Made by a program: the position numbers and the translations under genes | Notes under the pieces: generated by a model | Told to the model about the DNA's origin: nothing | The model's database searches: none | The model's input: the letters and a program-made list of their open reading frames with translations, nothing else | Shown: positions 55,046 through 63,723 of the stretch, one piece after another | Layout: every line of letters begins with the position of its first letter | Position numbering within the stretch: position 1 is the stretch's first letter | Assembly: GCF_001956985.1 (NCBI RefSeq) | Contig: NZ_CP019082.1 | Span: 6,944,001-7,008,000, forward strand | Reading direction: 5' to 3' | Origin: Paludisphaera borealis | GTDB lineage: Bacteria > Planctomycetota > Planctomycetia > Isosphaerales > Isosphaeraceae | Length of the DNA: 64,000 bases

Positions 55046-55228
55046 TCAGAACCTATCACGATCAACGTCCAAAATCATGAGGCGCGCCCCTCCAGAGAGA
55101 TGGAAATCTCGGCGGGGCGCCGGTCGACGTTCCCCGCCGCCGACCGGGCGCGCGGGCTGCGCGACCGGTTGCGAGATCCGGATCAACGCATCCACGCCCC
55201 CCTCGTTGACTACAAAGAACGAAGACAT
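55046..55228 (-). CDS. Candidate small ORF with a strong but sequestered ribosome-binding site
   Basis: A 60-aa frame starting MSSFFVVNEGGVDALIRISQ at ATG 55228. AGGAG stands 4 bp upstream and lies in the 3' arm of the palindrome at 55232-55251. The protein has no membrane segment or recognised family and its second half is Arg/Pro-rich. It ends 190 bp before the start of the D-threonine-aldolase-like gene on the same strand and could be a leader peptide or an independent small protein. Support is limited to the start signals. Confidence 0.38.
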   Translation of the reverse strand: MSSFFVVNEGGVDALIRISQPVAQPARPVGGGERRPAPRRDFHLSGGARLMILDVDRDRF

Positions 55229-55231
55229 GAA

Positions 55232-55251
55232 ACTCCTAATATATTAGGAGT
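55232..55251. promoter_or_regulatory. 20-bp perfect palindrome overlapping a Shine-Dalgarno sequence
   Basis: ACTCCTAATATATTAGGAGT is a perfect inverted repeat in an AT-rich island of GC-rich DNA. In a minus-strand transcript the CTCCTAA arm can pair with TTAGGAG, closing the Shine-Dalgarno of the small ORF starting at 55228. As DNA it would equally suit a dimeric regulator. The two readings cannot be separated here. Confidence 0.55.
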
Positions 55252-55938
55252 CGATTGCTTAATTAATAAGTTAAGAGTGAAGGCGGCGCGAAGATTTTCG
55301 CTGTTTTTGGCGTGGTTTTCGGCCTGAAGAGCCTCAAAGGGGTCGGGCTCGCCAGAGCGGAAGGGCGCTCCCTTGTGGCGACGTCGTGCGGCGGCGGATT
55401 CCTCTGCATGCGAGCGTCCAGTCGGGGATGGAAGATATAAAGGAGGGAACTCCCAAGCAAATGTTTTTCTGAGACAGATTTTAGTGTGCTAGGTTCTTGA
55501 CATGGTCCCAACGGATCGGCATATTGTGGTTCGCTTTCTTGTAGACGGTCGACGATTCGCCGAAACGCATCGAGAAGTGAGAATCGATCGATCGAGCTTC
55601 GTCCCCGGGCTTCGAGGCCCGGCGTCGACGCTTCACCGTCCGAATGACAGCGGGCGACGACGCTGAGGCGACGACGCACCCGCTGGGACCGACATCAGTT
55701 CCGCCCGCACGACCTGGTTCGACGACGACTCAACGGCGCTCACCGCGACTTCAGGTGAGCCCGTCCAGGGTCGAGCCGAGGGGTAATTCCCCGGCCCGAC
55801 GTTGCGAGCCGCAAAAAAACAAGACTGAGATTACTGATTGATGGATGCGTGAGGTCCGGAGACGTGTTCCGGATCGCGGAGAGTCCCTGCGCCGTGCGCT
55901 GATTTCTCGATGTTCGAGCAAGCTCGCGAGGTACTTCA
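55252..55938. other. Gene-free region upstream of the ELWxxDGT protein gene
   Basis: Nearly 700 bp, AT-rich near 55252-55320 and mixed afterwards. Open frames on both strands (for example on the minus strand 55263-55679) have no ribosome-binding site and an Arg/Ser/Pro-rich random look. It should carry the promoter of the gene at 55939; no clear pair of boxes was found. Confidence 0.45.
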
Positions 55939-57327
55939 ATGATTTCGATGTTCTTGTCCTTCTCGAAGACGCACTCCCCGGAACGGAGCCGCAGGCGGAA
56001 GACGAACACCCGACCCCGCGTGGAGGGTCTCGAAGACAGGGCGTTGATGGCGTCGCTCGCCTCGCTGAGCGCCGCCACGGCGACGATCGCGGCGACGCCC
56101 GTCGCGTTCAATGGCGCTCTCTACTTCAGCGCGACCGACGCCGTGAACGGCACGGAATTGTGGAAGAGCGACGGCACGAGCGCCGGCACCCAGATCCTCA
56201 AGGACATCTACCCCGGATCCAAGAGTTCCTACCCGTCGAACTTGACGGTCGTCGGCTCGAAGCTCTTCTTCAGCGCGACCGACCCAGTCGCCGGTACTGA
56301 GCTGTGGGCCACCGACGGCACGAGCGCCGGCACTCAGATGGTCAAGGACCTGTACCCTGGCGTGATCGGCTCGTACCCCGATCAGCTGACGCCGATGAAC
56401 GGCGTCCTTTACTACGTCGCCTACGATCCCAAGGGGGGCTACGAGTTGATCCGCAGCGACGGCACGGCCGCCGGCACCGCCATGGTCAAGGACATCAACC
56501 CCGGTACCGCCGCCTCGTCCATCCGCAACTTGACCGCCGTCGGTTCGACACTCTACTTCAGCGCGACCAACGGCGTGAACGGCGCGGAGTTGTGGAAGAG
56601 CGACGGCACGGCCGCCGGCACCGTCATGGTCAAGGACGCCAACCCCGGCTCCGGCTCGTCCAATCCCGGGGTGTTCGCGGCTCTCGGCTCGACCCTGTTC
56701 TACTCTGCTTACACTCCGGCCTCCGGCTACGAGCTTTGGAAGAGCGACGGCACGGCCGCGGGAACCGTGCAGGTCGCGGACATCACGCCCGGGGCGACCT
56801 CCTCGATGCCGGCTGAACTCACCGCGTTCGGCTCGTACATCTACTTCTCGGCCAACGACGGCGTAAACGGCGTCGAGCTCTGGCGGACCAACGGCGTGAC
56901 CACGACGCTGTTCGCGGACATCAGGCCGGGCGCCCTTGGGTCCACCCCTCAGAACCTGACCGTCGCCGGTTCCAACCTCTTCTTCACCGCCAACGACGGC
57001 GTCCACGGCGCTGAACTCTGGCGGACCGACGGGACGACCGCCGGCACCTTTCTGGTCAGCGACATCTATCCCGGCGCGATCAGCTCAAACGTTCAGAACC
57101 TCCAGGCGGTCGGCTCCAAGGTCTACTTCTCGGCCTGTGCGCCCAACTTTGGCACCGAGCTTTGGAGCTCCGACGGGACGTCGGCGGGAACCTCGCTGGT
57201 GATCGACATGAACCCCGGCGCCGGCAGCTCGAAGCCTCGCGACATGGTCGTCATGCAAGGGGCGTTGTATTTCGTGGCCGACGACGCGACGACGACGAAT
57301 CGCCTGCGGAAGCTGGTCACTGGGTGA
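55939..57327 (+). CDS. ELWxxDGT-repeat surface protein
   Basis: A 462-aa protein from ATG 55939, with GAGG upstream at the right distance. The N-terminus RPRVEGLEDRALMASLASL is the planctomycete-type leader (VEGLEDRxL), taken to mark export to the cell surface. The rest consists of about eight repeats of roughly 47 residues, each with an ELWKSDGT-type motif (for example ELWATDGTSAGTQMVKDLYP) and a YFSATD strand, as in the ELWxxDGT repeat family, which is probably a beta-propeller or solenoid. DNA of the repeats is also similar from unit to unit. No enzyme domain is present; adhesion or binding is the likely role. It converges on a PEP-CTERM gene. Confidence 0.92.
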   Translation: MISMFLSFSKTHSPERSRRRKTNTRPRVEGLEDRALMASLASLSAATATIAATPVAFNGALYFSATDAVNGTELWKSDGTSAGTQILKDIYPGSKSSYPSNLTVVGSKLFFSATDPVAGTELWATDGTSAGTQMVKDLYPGVIGSYPDQLTPMNGVLYYVAYDPKGGYELIRSDGTAAGTAMVKDINPGTAASSIRNLTAVGSTLYFSATNGVNGAELWKSDGTAAGTVMVKDANPGSGSSNPGVFAALGSTLFYSAYTPASGYELWKSDGTAAGTVQVADITPGATSSMPAELTAFGSYIYFSANDGVNGVELWRTNGVTTTLFADIRPGALGSTPQNLTVAGSNLFFTANDGVHGAELWRTDGTTAGTFLVSDIYPGAISSNVQNLQAVGSKVYFSACAPNFGTELWSSDGTSAGTSLVIDMNPGAGSSKPRDMVVMQGALYFVADDATTTNRLRKLVTG

Positions 57328-57372
57328 TCCCCGGGTCATCCTGACTCAACCCAGGACGGGCCGGCGACGGCC

Positions 57373-57419
57373 AAAAAAACAACCCCCGCGGCAGCCGGAT
57401 GATGGCCGCCGCGGGGGTT
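57373..57419 (-). terminator. Rho-independent terminator for the PEP-CTERM gene
   Basis: AACCCCCGCGGC (57381-57392) and GCCGCGGGGGTT (57408-57419) form a 12-bp perfect stem. On the minus strand it is followed by seven Ts (plus-strand A7, 57373-57379), the classical intrinsic terminator layout. It may also slow transcripts from the convergent ELWxxDGT gene. Confidence 0.85.
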
Positions 57420-57453
57420 GATTATGGGTGGAGGAATCGCGATTGCTCGCGGA

Positions 57454-58272
57454 TCAAACGTCGGTGCGCCGCCGCATCCGGCGTCCCAGGGCCAGCAGAG
57501 CGGGCAGGCTGATGAGCCCGAGGGCCATCGAGCTGGGCTCGGCCACCACCGTCTGAACCGACGTGCCGCCGGTGAACTGAGCTTGCTGGACGTTGGTCGT
57601 GCCGGGCCCATTGGCGCCGAGGGTGATCACCGTGATGTTGGTCAGGGTGAACGGCGTGGTCTGGCTGCCCAAGGGGGTCACCAGGTCCGGATTCGAGGGG
57701 CTGAACGGTCCCGTGCCAACGCCCGGGGTGAACGTGAAGGCGCCCAGGGACGTGTTGACCAAGCCGCCGCCCGATCCCGTCGCGTCGAAGATGCTCTGGA
57801 ACGTCCGGCTATCGCCGGCGGTGGTGTTGTTGAACGTGCCACCCGCCGAGGTCCGCATCTCTTTCGGATTGCTGACGGGGAAGCTGAAGGTGTCGTCGGA
57901 TGCAATGATGGTCAGCGTGTGGACGAGACCGTTGGAGTTGTCGTTGGTGCGGACCACGACGCCAGTCTGTGTGAGCGATGCGACGTCGTCACTGCCCGGG
58001 GTTCCGTCGGGTCCGCTCGACGCGGAGGACAGGCTTCCAAACTGGAAATAAGTCAGCGCCGAGTTGAGGGCCGTGGTCAATGCCGTGATAGTGTCGGGAT
58101 TGGAGCTCCCGTCAAGCGGGCCGGCAATGGAGATCACGGCGCCAGCGAAGGCGGTCCCGGCGTCTTCCTGGACCGTAAGCGTGAAAGCAGCCTTCGCCGA
58201 AGGGGCCTGTATGGCGGCGACCGCGAACACGGCCAGAACCGGAGCGATCCATTTTCTTGTCGCCTGAAGCAT
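57454..58272 (-). CDS. PEP-CTERM sorted exported protein
   Basis: A 272-aa protein from ATG 58272. A signal peptide ends near residue 28 (APSAKA-A). The middle part is Thr/Ser/Gly-rich with DTFSFPVSN and GTFNNTTAGDSRTFQSI, without a catalytic motif. The C-terminus is a full PEP-CTERM sorting signal: VAEPSSMALGLISLPALLAL followed by GRRMRRR, that is the PEP-like motif (here EPS), a membrane helix and a basic tail. It should be processed by exosortase and attached at the cell surface; no exosortase gene lies in this window. Function of the mature protein is unknown. Confidence 0.9.
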   Translation of the reverse strand: MLQATRKWIAPVLAVFAVAAIQAPSAKAAFTLTVQEDAGTAFAGAVISIAGPLDGSSNPDTITALTTALNSALTYFQFGSLSSASSGPDGTPGSDDVASLTQTGVVVRTNDNSNGLVHTLTIIASDDTFSFPVSNPKEMRTSAGGTFNNTTAGDSRTFQSIFDATGSGGGLVNTSLGAFTFTPGVGTGPFSPSNPDLVTPLGSQTTPFTLTNITVITLGANGPGTTNVQQAQFTGGTSVQTVVAEPSSMALGLISLPALLALGRRMRRRTDV

Positions 58273-59723
58273 GCATAAGACTCCTGTTTGAGTGTTCCGT
58301 TACTGATGCGTGAACAGCCTGGGTGTCGACACAAGAACGCGACGGCGGCGCCGTCAGTGCGACCGCCGAGTCCGATGGCATTCTTCCCGGCCCGCGGGCT
58401 GCAGGCGCCGTGGGTTGGAAGGGTCGTCTTGACGCCATGCTCGGCCAGTTCCATTTGGCCCTCGACCTTTCGGGCGATCAACCGCTCCAAGACGTCGATC
58501 ATCGATCGAGGCGATGGAGGGTCGTTCACTTTTCAAGCGGCGAGGCTTCTCATCACGACGACACGAAATGGTCGGCGCAGCGTCGGTCCTCCTCTGAGCA
58601 AAAATTGAGAACGAAAGCCGTCTACAAAGAACGCACGTTGAGCGGCTCGCGCTACGCCAGCCGTCCTTAATGAAACTTCACGTTTGTGAACAAGGTTTTA
58701 TCGAGCGTTCGTCCAAGGAATCCGCCTCGGATGATCCACGGTTTGCGTGAAGTCCGGCGTTGAAACTCGGTTCTCGCTTGCGGCGGGGGCGGTCCTTCGC
58801 GTCCCGGATCCTTCCAGGACTCGCGCGCTGGGGTCTTGCGGTTCGGAAGTCGTTCGAGGCTGTTGAAAAGGCTTGGGGAACGTACTGGGAAACGCCTCCA
58901 CGATCAATTTTCGCTTCGAGCTTTCGTTATGTGGTCGGCGCTCCATGAAACACGTTTGAGTTCGCGACCCGAGCCGAATCGCCTGGCGTCCGACGGAGCC
59001 GTTCGTCCCGTCGTCATCGCTTTCCAGCGGTTCCAGGGAGATCGAACCGGTGCGGTCGGGCAAGAAGCCATGCCGATCATCCACGGCCGTCGCACGCCTC
59101 AGACTCCAACGTGTCGATCCGTTCGGAGAGGGCGTTCTCGGTTCCGTGAATATGCACGCTTCGCGGCTCATGCGTGTTTCCTTTCCAGCCTCCTTGTGCT
59201 GACTCGATCCTCGTTAGATAACAACCATCCTGGAAGGACATTTCAAGAGGGGGCCGTCTCAAGCCTTGTGTTTTTTTGTGCGACTAGCATAAGGAAAGCG
59301 TTGGAGACTCGCGAAAGAGCTATATTAAGCCGTTGAACCGCACCGTGTTGCGGGTTCGCGACCCATGATGATTTAGAACAACATGCGGGCAATGAGTCGA
59401 TGCACGCGTTTTGGTTCGCGTGCGGATGCCGTGGCGCGCGAGCCGGCGTCTTGCAAAGCTCGTCTGGGTGAAGTTGTGATATGAATCTCGGATGTTTCGT
59501 GTCGTTTGGCCGATCGTCCCGACGCCCGCTGCGGCGCTTGAACGTCGTGACCACCCCGAGGAACGCCGTATGATCCGCCCGCGCAAGCCCCTAAAGTGGC
59601 CAGCTGACCGCCGGTTTCGGATTCGGATGGCTGCGCCGGGGCTCGTTCGCGTGGCGAACCGACCACGCTCCCGGCCGTGGAGCGTCCGGCGTCGTTGCGG
59701 TGCGCAATGAACCAGGGGGTGGT
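58273..59723. other. 1.45-kb region with no convincing gene
   Basis: The longest gene-free stretch of the window. Open frames on both strands reach 160 residues but have irregular codon use, no ribosome-binding sites and no recognisable sequence. GC content drops in places (for example 59210-59350, ataacaaccatcc and gctatattaagcc). It could contain an undetected RNA gene or a decayed gene; I see no specific signature of either. Confidence 0.45.
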
Positions 59724-61052
59724 TCAGGGCTTGGGTTTCGGTGGCAAGAGGCCCGAGACGGCGGCGGTCATCGCTCGAACGCCGGTGGCGATGCTCCCCG
59801 CGGGCTCGGGGTGGTAGAGGGACGAGTGCAGGCCCGGGAGGTCGACTCCCTTGGATATCGCCTCCTCGATCCGCTGGGGAGGAACGGTGCCGATCCAGAA
59901 CATCATGATCGGCACGTCTCCCTCCGCGTAGAGCGCGAAGTCTTCCGCGCCCATGACGGGATCGACGAGTTGCACGTGGCCGTCCCCCAGCGCCTTCTTG
60001 AGGAACGGCGTCACCCGCGCGACCAGCTCGGGGCGGTTGATCGTGGCCGGCGTGTGCTCCTGGACTTCGACCGACGGAGGCGGGGCCTTGTGGGCCACGG
60101 CGAGAGCCTTGGCCCGGCGCTCGATCCCTTCGATGAGTTGGAGGCGGACCGTTTCGGAATAGGACCGGAGCGTGAGCTGGAGCTTGACCTCGTCGGAAAT
60201 GATGTTGTGCTTCTCGCCGCCGTGGATCGATCCCACGGTGACCACGGCCGGCTGGATCGGCTCGATCTCCCGGCTGACGATCGTCTGGAAGTCGAGGATC
60301 GCCAGGGCCGCCAGGACGATGGGGTCGACGGTCCGGTGCGGCATGGCGCCGTGTCCGCCCTTGCCCCGGATCGTCACATTGAGCGAGGTCGAGCTGGCGA
60401 GCATCGGCCCCGGGCGGTAGAGCACGTCGCCCACGGGGGAATCGGCCTTGCAGTGCAGCGCGAGCGCGAAGTCGGGCTTGGGGAACCGTTGATAGAGGCC
60501 GTCGTCGAGCATTTTTCTCGCCCCCCCGATGGTCTCTTCCGCGGGCTGGGCGATCAGGACGACGGTGCCCGACCAATCGCCCTTGTGCTCGGCGAGCCAG
60601 TTCGCCGTGCCGACCAGGCAGGTCATATGGACGTCGTGTCCGCACGCGTGCATTACACCGACGACGCGACCCAACGGGTCGGTCGCCTTGGCCTGGCTCG
60701 CGTAGGGCAGGCCGGTCCGTTCGGTCACCGGCAGCGCGTCCATGTCGGATCGGACCAAAACGACCGGCCCCGGCCCGTTCTCGATGACGCCGACGACGCC
60801 CAGCTTGCCGACGCCGGTGGTGACCTTCGCGCCCGCCTTTCTCAGCTCGTCGGCGATCCGCCTGGACGTCTCGACTTCTTGAAACGAGAGTTCCGGATGC
60901 GCGTGCAGGTCGGTGTACAGCCGTTGAAGCTGTTCCTGGCGTTCGCTGATCCAGGTTTCGATGGGCGAGAGGGCGGGCGCCGGCGGATCGGCCGCGCGGG
61001 AGCGGCCGCACGCCGTGGCGGCGATCAGGAGAGTGAGCAGCCAGCGCGACAT
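59724..61052 (-). CDS. Exported M20-family amidohydrolase (IAA-amino-acid hydrolase-like)
   Basis: A 442-aa metallopeptidase-fold enzyme. ATG 61052 has GGAG 9 bp upstream. A signal peptide is present (to about residue 20); LLIAATAC might be a weak lipobox. Metal ligands are seen in VRSDMDALP (D103-105 region), HACGHD (H125, H129) and VLIAQPAEE (E-E pair near 158), and ALHCKADSP and HSSLYHPEP supply later ones, as in the M20D subfamily. The dimerisation domain contains GKGGHGAMPHRTVDPI. Members hydrolyse N-acyl amino acids. Being exported, it probably recovers acylated amino acids outside the cytoplasm. It is followed by the TPR gene upstream on the same strand, 70 bp away. Confidence 0.9.
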   Translation of the reverse strand: MSRWLLTLLIAATACGRSRAADPPAPALSPIETWISERQEQLQRLYTDLHAHPELSFQEVETSRRIADELRKAGAKVTTGVGKLGVVGVIENGPGPVVLVRSDMDALPVTERTGLPYASQAKATDPLGRVVGVMHACGHDVHMTCLVGTANWLAEHKGDWSGTVVLIAQPAEETIGGARKMLDDGLYQRFPKPDFALALHCKADSPVGDVLYRPGPMLASSTSLNVTIRGKGGHGAMPHRTVDPIVLAALAILDFQTIVSREIEPIQPAVVTVGSIHGGEKHNIISDEVKLQLTLRSYSETVRLQLIEGIERRAKALAVAHKAPPPSVEVQEHTPATINRPELVARVTPFLKKALGDGHVQLVDPVMGAEDFALYAEGDVPIMMFWIGTVPPQRIEEAISKGVDLPGLHSSLYHPEPAGSIATGVRAMTAAVSGLLPPKPKP

Positions 61053-61121
61053 GAGGGCGGTCTCCGGGGGCGGATGGTCAGGGTCGTTTCTCAAGGGAAG
61101 GCAAGGCCGTGCATCGCGGGG

Positions 61122-61442
61122 TCAGTCGGCGCCCATCTGCTTCTGCCAGGCGAGGGCCTTGGCGTGCTCGGCCTCGGGGATCTTGCCGCAACGCTGGTAG
61201 ATGACCGAAAGGGCGGTGTAGCTGAAAGCGTCGTCGGGCTCGAGCTCGACCACCTTCTTGGCGTGCTCGATGGCCTTGTCGGCCTCGGCCAGGTCGGCGT
61301 AGAGTTTGGCGAGCATGCCGTGCCCGATGGAGAAACCGGGATCAAGCGCGACGGCCTCTTCCAGCTTGGCGGCGGCGGCGGGCTTGTCGCCCTTGTCGCG
61401 GATGTCGACGGCCTGATCGTAAAGTTCATCGGCGGTTGGCAT
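61122..61442 (-). CDS. Small tetratricopeptide-repeat protein
   Basis: A 106-aa cytoplasmic protein from ATG 61442, with AGGAA 7 bp upstream. It consists of about three TPR units, seen in AAAKLEEAVALDPGFSIGHG and AIEHAKKVVELEPDDAFSYT, with a final EAEHAKALAWQKQM helix. No signal peptide or enzyme domain. TPR units bind partner proteins; the partner is unknown. Orientation and spacing suggest co-transcription with the M20 amidohydrolase downstream. Confidence 0.85.
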   Translation of the reverse strand: MPTADELYDQAVDIRDKGDKPAAAAKLEEAVALDPGFSIGHGMLAKLYADLAEADKAIEHAKKVVELEPDDAFSYTALSVIYQRCGKIPEAEHAKALAWQKQMGAD

Positions 61443-61644
61443 GAAATGTTCCTGTCTCGATGGTGACTTAAGGAATGAACGAAGCGGCGACGCGCCGCGT
61501 TTATTCTAGGCGGATCGTCCGGGTTCCCGCCAGATTCCGGGGGCCGGGCGAGTCAGGATGCGTCGTCCTCTCGCGTCGGCCGGCGGCGACGAGTAGAATA
61601 ATGGGACTTGGTTGATTCGAGCGGAACTTTCGCGAGGTGCGGGA

Positions 61645-62421
61645 ATGTTGCTGGCGTTCACGGAACAGGGGAGCGGACCGGTCGTCGTCTTGCTCCACGG
61701 ATTTCCGCTAAGCCGCGTCATGTGGGCCGAACAGCTCAAGACGTTGAGCGAATCGTACCGGGTGATCGCGCCCGACCTCCGAGGGCATGGCGAATCGCCC
61801 GCGCCGGACGCGGCCTACACGATGGATTTGATGGCGGACGACGTGGTCGAGTTGCTCGACGGCCTGGGCGTCAGCGAGCCGGTCGTGGTGGGCGGTCTGT
61901 CGATGGGGGGATACGTCGCGCTGGCGATGGCTCTCAAGCACCCCGGCCGGGTGCGGGCCCTGATGCTGATCGACACCAAGGCCGCGGCCGATTCGCCCGA
62001 AGCCGCGCAGACCCGCGAGGAGACCGCGCAGGCGGTCCTCAAGGCCGGGAATTCCGGCGAGGTGGTCGCGGCGATGATTCCCAAGCTGTTCGGCAAGTCC
62101 ACTCTCGCGCGACATCCCGACCGGGTCGAGCCCTTGAAGGCCGAGATGGAGAAGACCTCGGCGTCGGGCGTCGCCGGCGCGCTGCGCGGCATGGCGATCC
62201 GTCCCGACCGTCGCGAGCAGCTCGCCGAGATCGCCGTGCCGACCCTCGTGATCGTCGGCGAGGACGACGTGATCGCCCCTCCCGCCGAGGCCCGCGCCAT
62301 GGCCGAGGCGCTGCCGAACGGCCGGCTCGAAGTCGTCTCCGACGCCGGCCATCTCGCGCCCTACGAGAATCCCGATGCGGTCGACCAGGCGATCCTGGGG
62401 TTCTTGCAGGGGCTGAATTGA
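61645..62421 (+). CDS. Alpha/beta hydrolase
   Basis: A 258-aa cytoplasmic hydrolase starting MLLAFTEQGSGPVVVLLHGF at ATG 61645, with GAGG 7 bp upstream. The catalytic triad is complete: S86 in VVGGLSMGGYVAL, D208 in GEDDVIAP and H236 in SDAGHLAPYE; the oxyanion segment is LLHGFPLS. PDLRGHGESPAPD and the cap region are typical of the small esterase/haloalkane-dehalogenase-like branch. Nothing points to a specific substrate. It stands alone, divergent from the TPR gene. Confidence 0.9.
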   Translation: MLLAFTEQGSGPVVVLLHGFPLSRVMWAEQLKTLSESYRVIAPDLRGHGESPAPDAAYTMDLMADDVVELLDGLGVSEPVVVGGLSMGGYVALAMALKHPGRVRALMLIDTKAAADSPEAAQTREETAQAVLKAGNSGEVVAAMIPKLFGKSTLARHPDRVEPLKAEMEKTSASGVAGALRGMAIRPDRREQLAEIAVPTLVIVGEDDVIAPPAEARAMAEALPNGRLEVVSDAGHLAPYENPDAVDQAILGFLQGLN

Positions 62422-62512
62422 ATTCCTATTCGAAGAACGGAATCGCGTGTCGCCGGCGCGTTTCGCAAGCGGACCACTTCGCCCGTCGGCTCGGGTTCCC
62501 GCAGGGTGCATT

Positions 62513-63721
62513 ATGTCCGAGACGCGTCAAGAAAGCCTGATCGCCACGCCGGCCGGGCTCCAAGAGTTGATTGAACATATCCAGGCTGAAGGGCGATTCG
62601 GGTTCGACACCGAGTTCGTTTCGGAAGACACGTTCGAGCCGGTCCTCTGCCTGATCCAGGTCGCCACCCGCTCGCGGCTCGCGGCCGTCGACCCCCAGGC
62701 CGTCGGCGACCTCGGCGGCTTCTGGGCGTTGGTCCACGACCCCGCGATCGACGTGGTGATGCACGCCGCGGGCGAAGACATGCGGATCTGCCTGATGCGC
62801 ACGGGCTCGGTGCCGAAGCGGATCTTCGACGTCCAGATCGCTGCGGGGCTCATCGGCTACAGCTATCCGCTCAGCCTGGTGAACCTCGTGAGCCAGGTGA
62901 TGCGGGTTTCGCTCGCCGGCAGCGAGACCCGGACCGACTGGCGGCGCAGGCCGCTCACCCCCGCCCAGGTCCGCTACGCGCTCGACGACGTGCGGTATCT
63001 GCTGGAACTGGAAGATCGGCTGGCGGCCGAGCTGGCGCGGCTGGGCCGGACCGACTGGGCCGAGGCCGAATTCGCCGACTTCCTGACCTCGATCGAGGAC
63101 CGGGCCGACGAGGAGCGTTGGCGGCGGCTGCCGGGCTTGCACCAGCTCAACCGCCGAGGGCTGGAGGCGGCGCGGAAGTTGTCGGAATGGCGCGAGTCCG
63201 AGGCGCGGCGGCAGAACCGGCCGATGCGTCAGGTGATGCGCGACGACCTGCTGGTGGCCATCGCCAAGCGACAGCCGGCCAACCGTCGCGACCTGGAAGC
63301 GCTCCGCGATTTCAATCGGCCGAACCTGACGAGCCGGGCCAACGAGATCCTGGCGGCGATCGAGGAGGCCCGATCCACGCCCGACGACGCTCTGCCCGAA
63401 CTCGCCCCGCGTCACGACGACGCGCCCGGGGCGTCGACGGTCGCCAACTTGCTGGCGGCGGCCCTGGCCCAGTGCTGCCTCGAGAACAAGGTCGCCGGCT
63501 CGCTCGTGGCCCACACGGCCGACCTCAAGCACCTGATCCGCTGGCGGCAAGACGGGCGCCCCGACTCGAACCGGCCCGCGCTGATTGAAGGCTGGCGAGG
63601 CGGGTTGTGCGGCGAACTGCTGCTCGACGTCCTCGACGGCCGCCGCGCGCTGCGGGTGGTCGATCCGACGAGCGAGTTCCCCGTCGCCCTGGAACCGGTC
63701 CGAACCGAGGAGCCCTCCTGA
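62513..63721 (+). CDS. rnd: Ribonuclease D
   Basis: A 402-aa 3'-5' exoribonuclease of the DEDDy class that trims tRNA and other stable RNA ends. ATG 62513 follows AGGG at about 62503-62506. The exonuclease motifs are FDTEF (D32, E34), MHAAGEDMRI (D near 89) and QVRYALDDVRYLLEL (Y and D near 155-160). The HRDC domain is at about 205-285 (VMRDDLLVAIAKRQPANRRD). The C-terminal 120 residues are an extra region with LLAAALAQCCLENKVAGSLV, like a second HRDC-like part, as in alphaproteobacterial and planctomycete forms. The next gene begins 2 bp after the stop. Confidence 0.92.
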   Translation: MSETRQESLIATPAGLQELIEHIQAEGRFGFDTEFVSEDTFEPVLCLIQVATRSRLAAVDPQAVGDLGGFWALVHDPAIDVVMHAAGEDMRICLMRTGSVPKRIFDVQIAAGLIGYSYPLSLVNLVSQVMRVSLAGSETRTDWRRRPLTPAQVRYALDDVRYLLELEDRLAAELARLGRTDWAEAEFADFLTSIEDRADEERWRRLPGLHQLNRRGLEAARKLSEWRESEARRQNRPMRQVMRDDLLVAIAKRQPANRRDLEALRDFNRPNLTSRANEILAAIEEARSTPDDALPELAPRHDDAPGASTVANLLAAALAQCCLENKVAGSLVAHTADLKHLIRWRQDGRPDSNRPALIEGWRGGLCGELLLDVLDGRRALRVVDPTSEFPVALEPVRTEEPS

Positions 63722-63723
63722 CG

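Noticed and set aside
55263-55679. A 138-aa minus-strand frame
   Set aside because: No ribosome-binding site, random composition, and it crosses an AT-rich regulatory-looking region.
58698-59336. Overlapping frames of 157 and 166 aa on opposite strands
   Set aside because: Neither has consistent codon bias, start signals or recognisable sequence; mutual overlap shows that open length is due to base composition.
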